This document shows positions 34,635 through 43,275 of a stretch of 49,269 nt of DNA, in pieces. The notes beneath the pieces are model-generated. The model did not search any database. It had not been told where the DNA came from and was given only the letters and a program-made list of their open reading frames with translations. Positions within the stretch are counted from its first letter, which is position 1, and every line of letters begins with the position of its first letter. This DNA is from Alkalibacterium olivapovliticus (lineage in GTDB: Bacteria > Bacillota > Bacilli > Lactobacillales > Carnobacteriaceae_A): NCBI RefSeq assembly GCF_003003275.1, contig NZ_PVTO01000020.1, forward strand, positions 1 through 49,269, written 5' to 3'. A program made the position numbers and the translations under genes.

Positions 34635-35513
34635 ATGATGATTAGAAAAAGTTTATTACTAGGAAGTACTGCCCTACTGCTGGCAGCCTGTGGAGATGCA
34701 GCAGATGATACCGCTGAAGAAAACACTGGAAATGAAGTGGAAGACACTACTGAAGAAACGGCAGAAGATACGGGTGAAGACGTTGTTATCGAAGTGGCCT
34801 CACACTTGCCTCCAATGACTGACATCGTCGAAATCGCTGGAGAAGTGATTGCAGACGGTTATCGTGTTGAATTAGTCGAAGTCTCTGACAACATTCAATT
34901 CAACGAAGCGTTACTCAATGAAGAAGTAGATGCAAGTTTTGCCCAGCACGAACCCTTTATGAAAATGTTCAACAGCGAGCGTGATGGAAATCTGGTAGCG
35001 ATGCAGCCTATTTACAATGCCATCGTTGGTTTTTATTCTCCTGTTTATGATTCGATCGATGATATTGAAGAAGGGGCTGAAGTCGCACTGCCAAGTGACC
35101 CGTCAAACGAAGCACGTGCCCTGATGATTTTAGATCACTATGAGTTGATTACATTAAGTGAGGATGTCACATTTGATGCGACTGTTGATGACATTGAAGA
35201 CAATCCGTATGACTTTACCTTTACAAGCATCGACTTGCTCAACTTGTCTTCCGCTTATCAGGATGGCGTAGAACTTGTTTTCAACTATCCGACTTACATT
35301 GAATCAGTGGACTTAACACCAGAAGATGCTTTATTCCTTGAAGAGGATGATGACTTTACCTTCTCTATTCAATTAGTTGCCCGAGAAGATAACCAGGATT
35401 CAGATGCGATTCAGGCCCTACACGACGCATTCACCAGTCAGGAAGTCTACGATTTCCTAGACGACCTTGCAGATAATGGTCATTTAGAACCTGCCTTTGA
35501 AGTAAATGAGTAA
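34635..35513 (+). CDS. metQ: Methionine-binding lipoprotein, very acidic
   Basis: A 292-residue NlpA/MetQ-family substrate-binding lipoprotein. The lipobox LLLAAC (Cys20) gives a lipid anchor. The next 30 residues are a linker of mostly Asp, Glu and Thr. NEALLNEEVDASFAQHEPFM and ALPSDPSNEARALMIL are family features. The whole protein has a large excess of Asp and Glu, as is usual for surface proteins of alkaliphiles or halophiles. A GGAG-type site precedes the two start Mets. Confidence 0.92.
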   Translation: MMIRKSLLLGSTALLLAACGDAADDTAEENTGNEVEDTTEETAEDTGEDVVIEVASHLPPMTDIVEIAGEVIADGYRVELVEVSDNIQFNEALLNEEVDASFAQHEPFMKMFNSERDGNLVAMQPIYNAIVGFYSPVYDSIDDIEEGAEVALPSDPSNEARALMILDHYELITLSEDVTFDATVDDIEDNPYDFTFTSIDLLNLSSAYQDGVELVFNYPTYIESVDLTPEDALFLEEDDDFTFSIQLVAREDNQDSDAIQALHDAFTSQEVYDFLDDLADNGHLEPAFEVNE

Positions 35514-35539
35514 CTGAATAAGTAACGGATCAAGGGTCA

Positions 35540-35570
35540 GACTGCTTAGCAACTTAAGCAGTCTTTTTTT
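35540..35570 (+). terminator. Terminator after metNIQ
   Basis: GACTGCTTA/TTAAGCAGTC arms followed by T7. Confidence 0.92.
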
Positions 35571-35590
35571 ATACACGATACTCCCTATGG

Positions 35591-36505
35591 TCATTCGTAA
35601 ACTCTACCACTCGTTTCCCCGGCAGCAATATAATGATCCTTCAGAATTTTTCTTATCTTTCTAAAATGAACAACTTCACCACACCAGTTGTTTACATTTG
35701 TCGTAGTCAATTTAAGTTCTGGAAACAGGAACTGCATTTCTTCAATATTATTAAGAATCACTTCTCCTACAGAACTTTTAAAGAAACAGGATTTACAGTA
35801 ACAAGATCTTTGAGTAATCAGCAATTCAAAAGAACCACAATTCTTACACGAGAGCCCTTTTTTCAATTCTTCATAATTGTAGTAAGGGAGCTGCTTCTGC
35901 ATTGGCATTCCACTGTTTTCAAGTTTTCTGAACCTGTTGGCGAGGTAATGTTGCTCTTTCGTGAGCATTCTACTTCTGCTGTTGATCTTTAGAAGGTACT
36001 CCTCGATTTGATTCGGCATTAAAATAGGATCATCGATTTTAGCATTATACAAGCTGAATAGTGGGTTGACGAACACCACATTGGCTTCCACTTTGCTCGT
36101 GCTGTTCCACTCTTTCAGCAGCTGATTGATAAACGACTCCATTCTGCTCAGCTGAATCATTGGATTCGCCACATCCTGTCCTTGAATAGTGCTTAATCCA
36201 TCTGAGTTCCTAATGTATTTCCCAGAATAATTTTTGATCTCAAAAAGATAGAGTGTGTTTGACGTGATGATGATTGAATCCACCTGAAATGTTGTACCGT
36301 TACTGACCAGCAGCAGATCATTTAATACAATCATCTCTTTATCAAGTATGGTCTTAACAAGGTCATCAAAACAGCGTTCGCCTTTGAATCCTTTTTGCAG
36401 GTTAACAAGGTATCGTTTATCGGTTTCATTCAGATCAATGCGTTTATCTAAATAAATCAAGCCCTTCAGCAGATGAGATTGTTCTCTTTCCTTCAAAATT
36501 TCCAT
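35591..36505 (-). CDS. NERD nuclease-like domain protein with zinc ribbon, copy 2
   Basis: A 304-residue paralogue of the protein at 12841-13764, with the same order of parts. NERD domain: GFKGERCFDDL, VDSIIITSNTLYLFEIKNYS (Asp and Glu-x-Lys kept). Zinc ribbon: CKNCG, 12 residues, CKSC. Basic helical tail: WCGEVVHFRKIRKILKDH. Shared peptides include PxxQLSR, QKQLP-Y-Y and CGSFE. Sequence has diverged strongly, so the duplication is old or the copies were gained separately. The second ATG (36505) is used, as AGGAGG lies 7 nt upstream of it and too close to the first. Confidence 0.8.
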   Translation of the reverse strand: MEILKEREQSHLLKGLIYLDKRIDLNETDKRYLVNLQKGFKGERCFDDLVKTILDKEMIVLNDLLLVSNGTTFQVDSIIITSNTLYLFEIKNYSGKYIRNSDGLSTIQGQDVANPMIQLSRMESFINQLLKEWNSTSKVEANVVFVNPLFSLYNAKIDDPILMPNQIEEYLLKINSRSRMLTKEQHYLANRFRKLENSGMPMQKQLPYYNYEELKKGLSCKNCGSFELLITQRSCYCKSCFFKSSVGEVILNNIEEMQFLFPELKLTTTNVNNWCGEVVHFRKIRKILKDHYIAAGETSGRVYE

Positions 36506-36511
36506 TGTCAT

Positions 36512-37123
36512 CCCTCCTTGTTATAAATATTGTCTATTTAATCAAAAACTGATTTTTTTCATACCCTTTTTTTCCTTTTTTCTTTATTTGTGTGTGACTT
36601 AAGTATACTCTGGGAAAGCTTCATTTCAGTGAACCGAACTAAGCAGTGGTATGGCTAACTAGAACGTGCCTCTTACTGGAGTTGATCGAATTTGCTGTCT
36701 GCTGAGTAAACTCCACTAACTTAAATCCCCCACTTTGCTTAACTAAGTTCAACTTGGGTTTGCTCAATCCAAAATTTTCTCCACTTTACCTAACTAATAA
36801 CCTCTTCGACAAACCTGTCAAAAAGATGACCTCCACTTAGCTAAAAGGAACTCCACTTCGGTCTACTCTCCTCAGGATTATCTTTGAGTGTCCTGAACTT
36901 GATTACGACTCAGTTCACCCAGTGTGAAACCAAGTTGGAGTAAGCCTAAGACAGGTTAATCATTCTTTGAAATACCGCCTATCAAGTTCGAACTGAAGTG
37001 AAGCAAGTACTCACAATTTTTTAATGCAGTACATACTCGTCAGCTGACGAGTATGCTCCTCTCAAAACGCTCTATATAGTGAACAGACTCGTTCAGGAAA
37101 CGAGTCTGGACCTTCCTGAAAGG
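36512..37123. other. Degenerate spacer with recurring CTCCACTT words
   Basis: About 610 bp without a gene. CTCCACTT-like words recur (near 36710, 36725, 36780, 36831, 36850), often near CTAACTAA. The texture resembles 21871-22395. The right part carries the palindrome at 37032-37055 and a perfect hairpin AGACTCGTT/AACGAGTCT at 37085-37107. Confidence 0.55.
37032..37055. repeat. 24-bp perfect palindrome, copy 2 of the TACTCGTC hairpin
   Basis: CATACTCGTCAG is followed directly by its reverse complement. Twenty bases match the hairpin at 12804-12825 with one change, and a CTCCT follows both. Confidence 0.75.
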
Positions 37124-37156
37124 CAAAAAAAATCAGCCGGATCATCCGGCTGATTT
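37124..37156 (-). terminator. Terminator after the amidohydrolase gene
   Basis: AATCAGCCGGAT/ATCCGGCTGATT, then T8 on the minus strand. Confidence 0.92.
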
Positions 37157-37168
37157 CCTTATTTCACT

Positions 37169-38416
37169 TTACTTAGTCAAGTGGTTCTTTTCGATTTTTC
37201 CGTCTTTGATAACGAGCTGAATCGTGTCGTTAGTTGATAAGCTGGCAATGTCTTCCAGCGGGTTGCCTTTAACAACAACGATATCTGCCAATTTCCCTTT
37301 TTCCAAAGTCCCCACTTTATCCTGCCAGCCTAAACATTCAGCAGCTGTTTTTGTAGTGGCCACGATTGCTTCCATCGGGCTCAAACCGACTTCAGTCATC
37401 AATTCCAGCTCGCGAAGATTAAGTCCATGTGGCATAACACCGGCATCAGTTCCCATTGCAATTTTAACGCCCGCTTTGTGAGCTTTAGCCACACTTTCCT
37501 TGTGCGCTTCGATAGCATCTCTAGCTTTTTCAACAGCTGAATCGGGCATACCTGACTCTTTTGCCAGTTCCAGTACAGAAACAGGTGCAAGCAACGTCGG
37601 CACCAGAAATGTTCCATGTTCTTTCATTAAATCTATCGCTTCGTCGTCAAGGAAAATACCGTGCTCAATCGAGTGAATGCCTGCTCTGACGGCCTGCTTA
37701 ATGCCTTCTGCACCCTGCGCATGTGCCATGACCCGAATCTCTTTTCTAAAACGGGCTTCTTCAACGATAACTTTTAGTTCGTCTAAGGTAAACTGAGTGA
37801 ATTCTGGGTGATCCGTTGGACTTAGTACACCACCCGTTGCGTGTACTTTAATGACTTCAGCTCCTGCACGAAGCATTTCACGCACCTTTTTGCGGACTTC
37901 TTCTACTCCATCTGCTCGCCCATCCGGCATGCCAGGGTAATTAGCCTGCAGCAGTTCTACAGTTTGTCCTGAAGTCGTGTACCCATCTCCATGTCCGCCG
38001 GTAATCGTCAAAGCATTGATACTTAACTGCAGACGTGGTCCGGAAATCAGGCCCTCTTCAACTGCTTTTTTGACTCCCAGATCTGCCCCCAAAGCATCTC
38101 TGACAGAAGTGATGCCGGCATCAAGTGTTTTTTGCATATAGTGTGCAGCCTGGTAAAATCTGAAAGAAAATGGCGTCTCCAGTCGTTTCTGAACGGCTTC
38201 ATATTCCATCATAACGTGCACATGCGTATCAATAAAGCCCGGCAAAATCGATCCACCCTGTGCGTCAATGACCTGTTCCTCACCGGATAGCGAGTAATCA
38301 CTTTCTTCTCCTACAAAGATCAGTGTATTTCCTTCAAATACAACGATGCCTTTGTCAAGTGGCTGATTTCCATGACCATCAATAAGACGTCCGTTTTTGA
38401 CAACTGTTTTTCCCAT
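37169..38416 (-). CDS. Metal-dependent amidohydrolase (prolidase-like)
   Basis: A 415-residue amidohydrolase-superfamily protein. Metal ligands are visible: GFIDTHVHVMME, the carboxylated Lys of EVIKVHATGGV, MAHAQG, SIEHGIF and the final Asp in AMGTDAGVMPHG. This subgroup includes Xaa-Pro and Xaa-Arg dipeptidases and imidazolonepropionase-like enzymes. A dipeptidase is the best guess. It starts about 90 bp after the amidase gene, perhaps in one unit for peptide or amide catabolism. Confidence 0.85.
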   Translation of the reverse strand: MGKTVVKNGRLIDGHGNQPLDKGIVVFEGNTLIFVGEESDYSLSGEEQVIDAQGGSILPGFIDTHVHVMMEYEAVQKRLETPFSFRFYQAAHYMQKTLDAGITSVRDALGADLGVKKAVEEGLISGPRLQLSINALTITGGHGDGYTTSGQTVELLQANYPGMPDGRADGVEEVRKKVREMLRAGAEVIKVHATGGVLSPTDHPEFTQFTLDELKVIVEEARFRKEIRVMAHAQGAEGIKQAVRAGIHSIEHGIFLDDEAIDLMKEHGTFLVPTLLAPVSVLELAKESGMPDSAVEKARDAIEAHKESVAKAHKAGVKIAMGTDAGVMPHGLNLRELELMTEVGLSPMEAIVATTKTAAECLGWQDKVGTLEKGKLADIVVVKGNPLEDIASLSTNDTIQLVIKDGKIEKNHLTK

Positions 38417-38509
38417 ACTATCTCCCCTAGCTCTGACTATTTTCTTTATTGTAACGGAAGAATAGGATGAATACTATAAAAAGATTAAGAATAAATGGCA
38501 TTATTCTAA

Positions 38510-39946
38510 TTATTTAATCAGTTGTTCTACTGCATAAGCGATCTCCAGCAGCTCAACATCTTTGCCGCTCTTTCCAATAACTGTCACACCGATCGGTTCA
38601 CCCGTCAATCGAGTATAGCCCGGTATAGTGACAGCTGGATAACCTGATGCGGAATACAAGACTGTCCCGTAATTACTTAAGGTAATCAAAACATTCACTG
38701 TTTCAAATGCTTTATCTAAGGCTTTACGTGACAGGCTCTGATTAGACGAGATCATCTCATTGATGTCTTTACTTCCCAGGCCATTCTCTGCCGACTGTTT
38801 TAACAGTTCCTGATTGTAGGGTGCCCTATTCTCCAAGTCTTCTTCATTGAATGACATGATTGTTTCCAGAGTCAACTTATTCTGAGAATCAGCAAAAAAC
38901 GCACGAATACCTTCATTCATTTCGAATTTAAAAACAGGTAGATAATCAATATTAAAGGCTGCATCGTCCACTATTACTTCTACACATTCTGCTCCAGCTT
39001 TTTTCAGTTTCTCCTGGACGGACTGCATGATGGTCTCATCTTCATCACGGTAGACCATTTTGGCTCCATCGTTATCTAAGATCCCTGCTTTTATATCTTT
39101 CAACTGGACATGCCATGTTGCTTCCTCTTTTACAGGTGACATCCCTTTGAACAGGCTGTATGTATCCTGAACCGTTCTAGCAATCGGTCCGGCCGTATCG
39201 TGAGTTTTAGATATAGGAATAATGCCGTCCTGCGATACTAAACCAAGTGTGGGCTTCAGACCGACTACTCCATTTTGACTTGCCGGATAGATGATGGATC
39301 CGGACGTTTCACTTCCAACTGTCAAAGGAGCGAGTCCCAAAGCGGCTGCAACAGCACTTCCCGCACTTGACCCTCCCACATCAAACTGTCCAAACGCATT
39401 TTTCGTCTGTCCGCCAATCGCTGAGTATCCGTTTGAGCTTTCTGTAGACATAAAATTTGCCCACTCAGATAAATTAGTTTTGCCTAAAATCAGAGCCCCT
39501 TTTTCTTTGAGTCGTGTAATCAATTCCGCATCGGCATCAGCCATATGCTCTTTCAAAACGGCAGCACCTGCTGTTGTCGGCAGTCCGGTCATGTTGACAT
39601 TGTCTTTAACCAGAACAGGTAAGCCGTAAAGCAGATCATGTGTTTCATCATAGCTCATTTTCTCAGCCTGTTCGATTGCCTCTGGATTTAACGAAATAAC
39701 AGCATTATACTCTTTCATCCTGACGACTTGATTCCAGAAACACTTCACTAGTTCAGAATAGGTCAGCTCATTGTCTCGAACCATTTTCTGCAGTGACTGG
39801 ACATCACTTTGAATCACTTTCTCCATTAAGGTTTCATCTATATCATACTCCTTGTAGGTGTCGACCTTTTTGTATGATGATTCTTTTGGGTGTATGTACT
39901 GCTTGTTGATTTGTCCCTTGATGTAGTCGTCATTATTGAACCCCAT
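38510..39946 (-). CDS. Amidase signature family amidohydrolase
   Basis: A 478-residue amidase. The Ser-cisSer-Lys triad is present: LVKDNVNM (Lys), VGGSSAGSAVA and GSETSGSIIYPA. An N-terminal stretch of about 40 residues rich in Lys and Tyr precedes the helical start; no signal peptide is seen. It is closer to general amidases and peptide amidases than to GatA, since gatCB are not adjacent. The substrate is unknown. Confidence 0.88.
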   Translation of the reverse strand: MGFNNDDYIKGQINKQYIHPKESSYKKVDTYKEYDIDETLMEKVIQSDVQSLQKMVRDNELTYSELVKCFWNQVVRMKEYNAVISLNPEAIEQAEKMSYDETHDLLYGLPVLVKDNVNMTGLPTTAGAAVLKEHMADADAELITRLKEKGALILGKTNLSEWANFMSTESSNGYSAIGGQTKNAFGQFDVGGSSAGSAVAAALGLAPLTVGSETSGSIIYPASQNGVVGLKPTLGLVSQDGIIPISKTHDTAGPIARTVQDTYSLFKGMSPVKEEATWHVQLKDIKAGILDNDGAKMVYRDEDETIMQSVQEKLKKAGAECVEVIVDDAAFNIDYLPVFKFEMNEGIRAFFADSQNKLTLETIMSFNEEDLENRAPYNQELLKQSAENGLGSKDINEMISSNQSLSRKALDKAFETVNVLITLSNYGTVLYSASGYPAVTIPGYTRLTGEPIGVTVIGKSGKDVELLEIAYAVEQLIK

Positions 39947-40001
39947 TAAAAATCTCCCCTTGTATTCAATTTAATATATAGCTCACTCTTTTTATTATAC
40001 A

Positions 40002-40051
40002 CAAAAACTGAGTTGTCTCTCCTGATCATGTTTCAGGAAAGGCACTTCAGT
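40002..40051 (-). terminator. Terminator after the trpXYZ-type operon
   Basis: On the minus strand ACTGA...TCAGT enclose TTTCCTGA/TCAGGAGA, followed by TTTTTG. Confidence 0.55.
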
Positions 40052-40099
40052 CTCTGTAAACTATCCATTACCTCTTCTTAGATGTCCCCCCAAAAACCC

Positions 40100-40882
40100 T
40101 TAAATGCCTGGCGACACCTGCTCTTCTTCAAAAAGAACGAAGAGATCTTCCAAAGTCAGTTTTGCTTTTTCTTCTTTGTTAAGATCCAGTTTAATTTTCC
40201 CGTTTTCCATAACAATGAGTCGGTTGCCGTAAACCAGCGCATCTTCCATCCGGTGAGTGATCATCAGACAGGTCAACTGGTTTTCTTCGATCACCTGATC
40301 TGTCAGTGCCATCAGTTTTTTAGATGTTTTTGGATCCAAGGCAGCCGTGTGCTCATCAAGAAGCAGCAGATCGGGCTGTGTCAAAGTCGCCATCAGCAAA
40401 CTAAGCGACTGTCTCTGCCCACCTGACAAGTGTCCAGTAGGGGTGTCCAAATGTTTTTCCAGTCCGTTTCCGATCGATTCGCATATCTTTTCAAATCGCG
40501 TTCTTTGTTCTTTCAATTTTCGTGGAAGAATGTACCGTTTTTTCCCTCTCTTCAATGCCAGCAGCAGATTTTCTGCGACAGTCATCCGTGGAGCAGTGCC
40601 CATTTTTGGATCCTGAAAAACACGAGATATATACTTGGCTCTTTTTTCTTCCTGCCAGTTGGTTACCTCCTGCCCACTTAATGTCACTGTTCCACTGGTC
40701 AACAGACTTGTCCCTGTAATACTGTTGAATAGAGTGGATTTACCGGCTCCATTTCCGCCGAGTACTGTTACAAAATCTCCTTTGCGTATCGTCAAGTCTA
40801 AGTGATCTAAAATCGTATTGTCTAGATCTGACTCATTTGGGATGGTTTTCGTTGCCTGATGCAGTTTTAGTAATGTATCCAT
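40100..40882 (-). CDS. ABC transporter ATP-binding protein (TrpZ-type)
   Basis: A 260-residue ABC ATPase: Walker A LGGNGAGKSTLFN, signature LSGGQRQSLSLLMA, Walker B LLLLDEHTAALDP (with Glu-His in place of the usual Glu-Pro), and ITHRMEDA. It belongs with the permease and binding protein upstream in the family known in streptococci as trpXYZ, predicted tryptophan transporters. Its start follows the permease stop by 1 bp. Confidence 0.87.
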   Translation of the reverse strand: MDTLLKLHQATKTIPNESDLDNTILDHLDLTIRKGDFVTVLGGNGAGKSTLFNSITGTSLLTSGTVTLSGQEVTNWQEEKRAKYISRVFQDPKMGTAPRMTVAENLLLALKRGKKRYILPRKLKEQRTRFEKICESIGNGLEKHLDTPTGHLSGGQRQSLSLLMATLTQPDLLLLDEHTAALDPKTSKKLMALTDQVIEENQLTCLMITHRMEDALVYGNRLIVMENGKIKLDLNKEEKAKLTLEDLFVLFEEEQVSPGI

Positions 40883-40883
40883 G

Positions 40884-41759
40884 TCACGCCTCTTTTCCTA
40901 TCAGTGTTCCAAGTCTTAATCCTTTTCTCAATTGAGGAATCATCAAACAAATCGCCAGGATCGATGCACTGTAGATGCGAATATATGTTGTGTCGAATCC
41001 CAGACGGATCACGCCCAGAAGCAGCAGCTGGTAGGCTATGCTTCCGATAACAACGGACAGCAGCCGTTCACCTAACGTGACATCTTTGAAGACAACTTCT
41101 CCAATAATCAGTGATGCCAGCCCAATAACGATAACGCCTGCTCCGCCATTCACATCAGCATAGCCATTGTTTTGAGCAATCAAAGCACCTGCCAGCGCAA
41201 TGATTCCATTTGAAAAAATGAGTCCAATGATTTTCATGCGATCAGTCTTGATCCCGAATGAACGAGCCATTGTCTCATTATCACCCGTTGCGATATAAGC
41301 CTGCCCCAAACTGGTATAGAAGAAGAACAGGAGCAGACTGATGACAGCGATCAGAACGATCACTCCAACAACCACTCTGTCGAAATAAGCCGGGAGGAAA
41401 TCAAACACGTCGTATACACGCGGGAAATTAAGCAAGCTTAAATTGGGACGCTGCATCACGTAAAGAATGACTGAATGCAGGCCGGTCATCACCAGTATCC
41501 CTGATAGTATGACTGGGACCTTTCCTTTTGTATAGAGGAGACCCGTTATAAGCCCCGCCCCCATCCCGGCCAGAAAAGCCAGCACCATTGCCAGTAGCGG
41601 GTGTAACCCATTGACAATTGCAGTCACCGCTACAGCAGCGCCGAGCGGGAAAGACCCTTCTGCAGTCAGATCCGGAAAGTTTAAAATCCGGTATGTTGTG
41701 AATATACCAATACCTAATACAGCCCATAACAGCCCTTGTGCAATTGCGGATATCAACAT
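40884..41759 (-). CDS. ABC transporter permease (TrpY-type)
   Basis: A 291-residue permease with about eight helices, of the branched-chain amino acid permease-like superfamily: GIFTTYRILNFPDLTAEGSF near the N-terminus, GMGAGLITGLLYTKGKVP, and the coupling loop AYIATGDNETMARSFGI. It follows the substrate-binding protein by 16 bp. Confidence 0.87.
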   Translation of the reverse strand: MLISAIAQGLLWAVLGIGIFTTYRILNFPDLTAEGSFPLGAAVAVTAIVNGLHPLLAMVLAFLAGMGAGLITGLLYTKGKVPVILSGILVMTGLHSVILYVMQRPNLSLLNFPRVYDVFDFLPAYFDRVVVGVIVLIAVISLLLFFFYTSLGQAYIATGDNETMARSFGIKTDRMKIIGLIFSNGIIALAGALIAQNNGYADVNGGAGVIVIGLASLIIGEVVFKDVTLGERLLSVVIGSIAYQLLLLGVIRLGFDTTYIRIYSASILAICLMIPQLRKGLRLGTLIGKEA

Positions 41760-41775
41760 GTCTCAAATTCCTCTC

Positions 41776-42816
41776 TTATTCTCTAACCTCTATAATAGTC
41801 GCTTGTTCTAATATCGATTCTGGAATAGTAATATTTAGTCGATCTGCTTTTTCCTGATTGACTAAGATGTCTCCTTCACTTAACACAAAGACTGGGAACT
41901 CGCTTGGATCCTGACCGTCCAGTACTTCAGCAGCCATTCGTCCGGCTTCCTCGCCCATCTCCGTCTGATTGATTCCCACTGTGATCAGTCCACCTTGAGC
42001 AATCATCAGATCGACTGTTGGGATCAGCGGCATATCATACAGGTCAGCCTCGCTGACGACTGTGTCAAAGGCACTTGCGATAGTGTTGTCTGTTGGAAGG
42101 TAAATCGCGTCAACTTCCTGTGACATGGATGCGACCATCTGCTGGATTTCGTTTGTGCTTGAAACAGTATAGGTCACTGCTTCCAGTCCCATTTCTTCCA
42201 GTACTTCTGCTGCGCGTTCTCCTTCAGCTCTGGAATTATCTTCCCCTGAGCTGTAAAGCAGTCCGACTGTTTCAGCTTCCGGTAGAACCTCGACCATCAA
42301 ATCAAGCTGGGCTTCGACCGGAGCCTGGTTTTTAACGCCCGTGACATTAGTTCCCGGCACTTCTTCCGATTCCACAAGTCCAGCACCGACAGGATCTGAG
42401 ACTGCACCCATGATGATTGGAATATCAGTGGTTGCATTCGCAAAGGCCTGACTGGCTGGTGTGCCGATCCCAATCAGCAGGTCTGCTCCTTCTTCAACTA
42501 ATGACTGAGCCATTGTATTCATCAGGTTCTGATCTCCCTGAGCATTCTGGAAAACGACTTCAATGTTTTCGCCATCAACGTATCCGTGTTCCGCTAATCC
42601 TTCGATAGAGCCGGCAGTGATTTCATCAAGTGACGGGTGACTGGTGGTTTGTAAGATACCCACCTTGATCATACCCTCTCCAGTAGTATCCCCATTCGGT
42701 TGTGCTGTCTCATTCTCTGTTCCAACATTATCTGCGTTAGTCAATGACGAAACAAAAACCCCAATCAATATAACTAAAATAATGCCTATTGTGATAATCA
42801 TGCCTTTTCTTTTCAT
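41776..42816 (-). CDS. ABC transporter substrate-binding protein (TrpX-type)
   Basis: A 346-residue periplasmic-binding-type I protein of the ABC_sub_bind family (IKVGILQTTSHPSLDEITAG, LLIGIGTPASQAFANAT, IIMGAVSDPVGAGLVES). It has an N-terminal membrane anchor (about 5-24) but no lipobox Cys, then an acidic linker. Relatives encoded with this permease and ATPase are called TrpX and are predicted to carry tryptophan. The leader upstream, with two Trp codons, supports that. GAGAGG lies 10 nt before the ATG. Confidence 0.87.
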   Translation of the reverse strand: MKRKGMIITIGIILVILIGVFVSSLTNADNVGTENETAQPNGDTTGEGMIKVGILQTTSHPSLDEITAGSIEGLAEHGYVDGENIEVVFQNAQGDQNLMNTMAQSLVEEGADLLIGIGTPASQAFANATTDIPIIMGAVSDPVGAGLVESEEVPGTNVTGVKNQAPVEAQLDLMVEVLPEAETVGLLYSSGEDNSRAEGERAAEVLEEMGLEAVTYTVSSTNEIQQMVASMSQEVDAIYLPTDNTIASAFDTVVSEADLYDMPLIPTVDLMIAQGGLITVGINQTEMGEEAGRMAAEVLDGQDPSEFPVFVLSEGDILVNQEKADRLNITIPESILEQATIIEVRE

Positions 42817-42992
42817 TTTTAATTTTCCTCTCTGATTTTAAGTAATTGATTTGTTTGTTCTTACCCTATTCCCTTGCCAGTCCCAGTCAGATTGCATCTG
42901 CATCCACCCCTTTTATGTAAGCTTAATTGTCGACTCGAGAATGTATTGTTTACTGTCTGACCTGTTAGCCAATACGCTTTATGATTTCAGAT

Positions 42993-43043
42993 AAAACAAA
43001 AAGGCAACTCCCACGATTGTAACTTAGTCGTGGAAATTGCCTT
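42993..43043 (-). terminator. Distal terminator (hairpin H3) of the trp leader
   Basis: AAGGCAA/TTGCCTT and CCACGA/TCGTGG arms (43001-43043), followed on the minus strand by TTTGTTTTAT. Confidence 0.85.
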
Positions 43044-43052
43044 ATAAACAGC

Positions 43053-43086
43053 AAAAACCACATAGATGGGTTAATCATCTATGTGG
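43053..43086 (-). terminator. Proximal terminator (hairpin H2) of the trp leader
   Basis: Perfect 11-bp arms CCACATAGATG/CATCTATGTGG with a 7-nt loop; T5 follows on the minus strand. Confidence 0.82.
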
Positions 43087-43176
43087 CATTAACTGAAAAA
43101 TTCTCGTTAAAATAAGCCGGCATAGATACAAAGTTTAGTTTGTCCTAAACGTTGTATCCATGAAAGAAAGTCTTCA

Positions 43177-43248
43177 TCAATACAACGATTTGCGCCAGCT
43201 GTTCCAAGCAGTATTCAGTTGGTTAAGTTGGTCAAATCGTTTCATCAT
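43177..43248 (-). CDS. Putative Trp leader peptide, 23 residues
   Basis: Too short for routine gene calling. The ORF starts with two ATGs (MMKRF), 8 nt after AAGGAG, and ends TAWNSWRKSLY followed by two stop codons. Trp codons are at positions 15 and 18, far above chance for the rarest residue. It sits about 25 nt after the predicted transcription start and directly before three hairpins and a trpXYZ-type operon. I infer that translation of these Trp codons senses charged tRNA-Trp. The peptide itself need not have a function. Confidence 0.65.
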   Translation of the reverse strand: MMKRFDQLNQLNTAWNSWRKSLY

Positions 43249-43275
43249 GCTGAGCTCTCCTTCATGTCTTTTAAT

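Larger units (their letters stand above)
43001..43272 (-). promoter_or_regulatory. Putative Trp leader-peptide attenuator
   Basis: From the predicted start near 43270 the minus-strand leader contains a 23-codon ORF (43177-43248), then hairpin H1 (43125-43158), H2 with U5 (43053-43086) and H3 with a U-tract. Two mutually exclusive choices are visible. CGUUGUAU at the ORF end (43180-43187) can pair perfectly with AUACAACG of the H1 5' arm (43150-43157), freeing the H1 3' arm. AUCUAUG at the H1 3' end (43121-43127) can then pair with CAUAGAU of the H2 5' arm (43077-43083), preventing H2. No T-box sequence is present. Confidence 0.65.

Noticed and set aside
40082-40720. Several plus-strand frames opposite the ATPase gene
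   Set aside because: All are antisense to a gene with complete ABC motifs, and none has a ribosome binding site.
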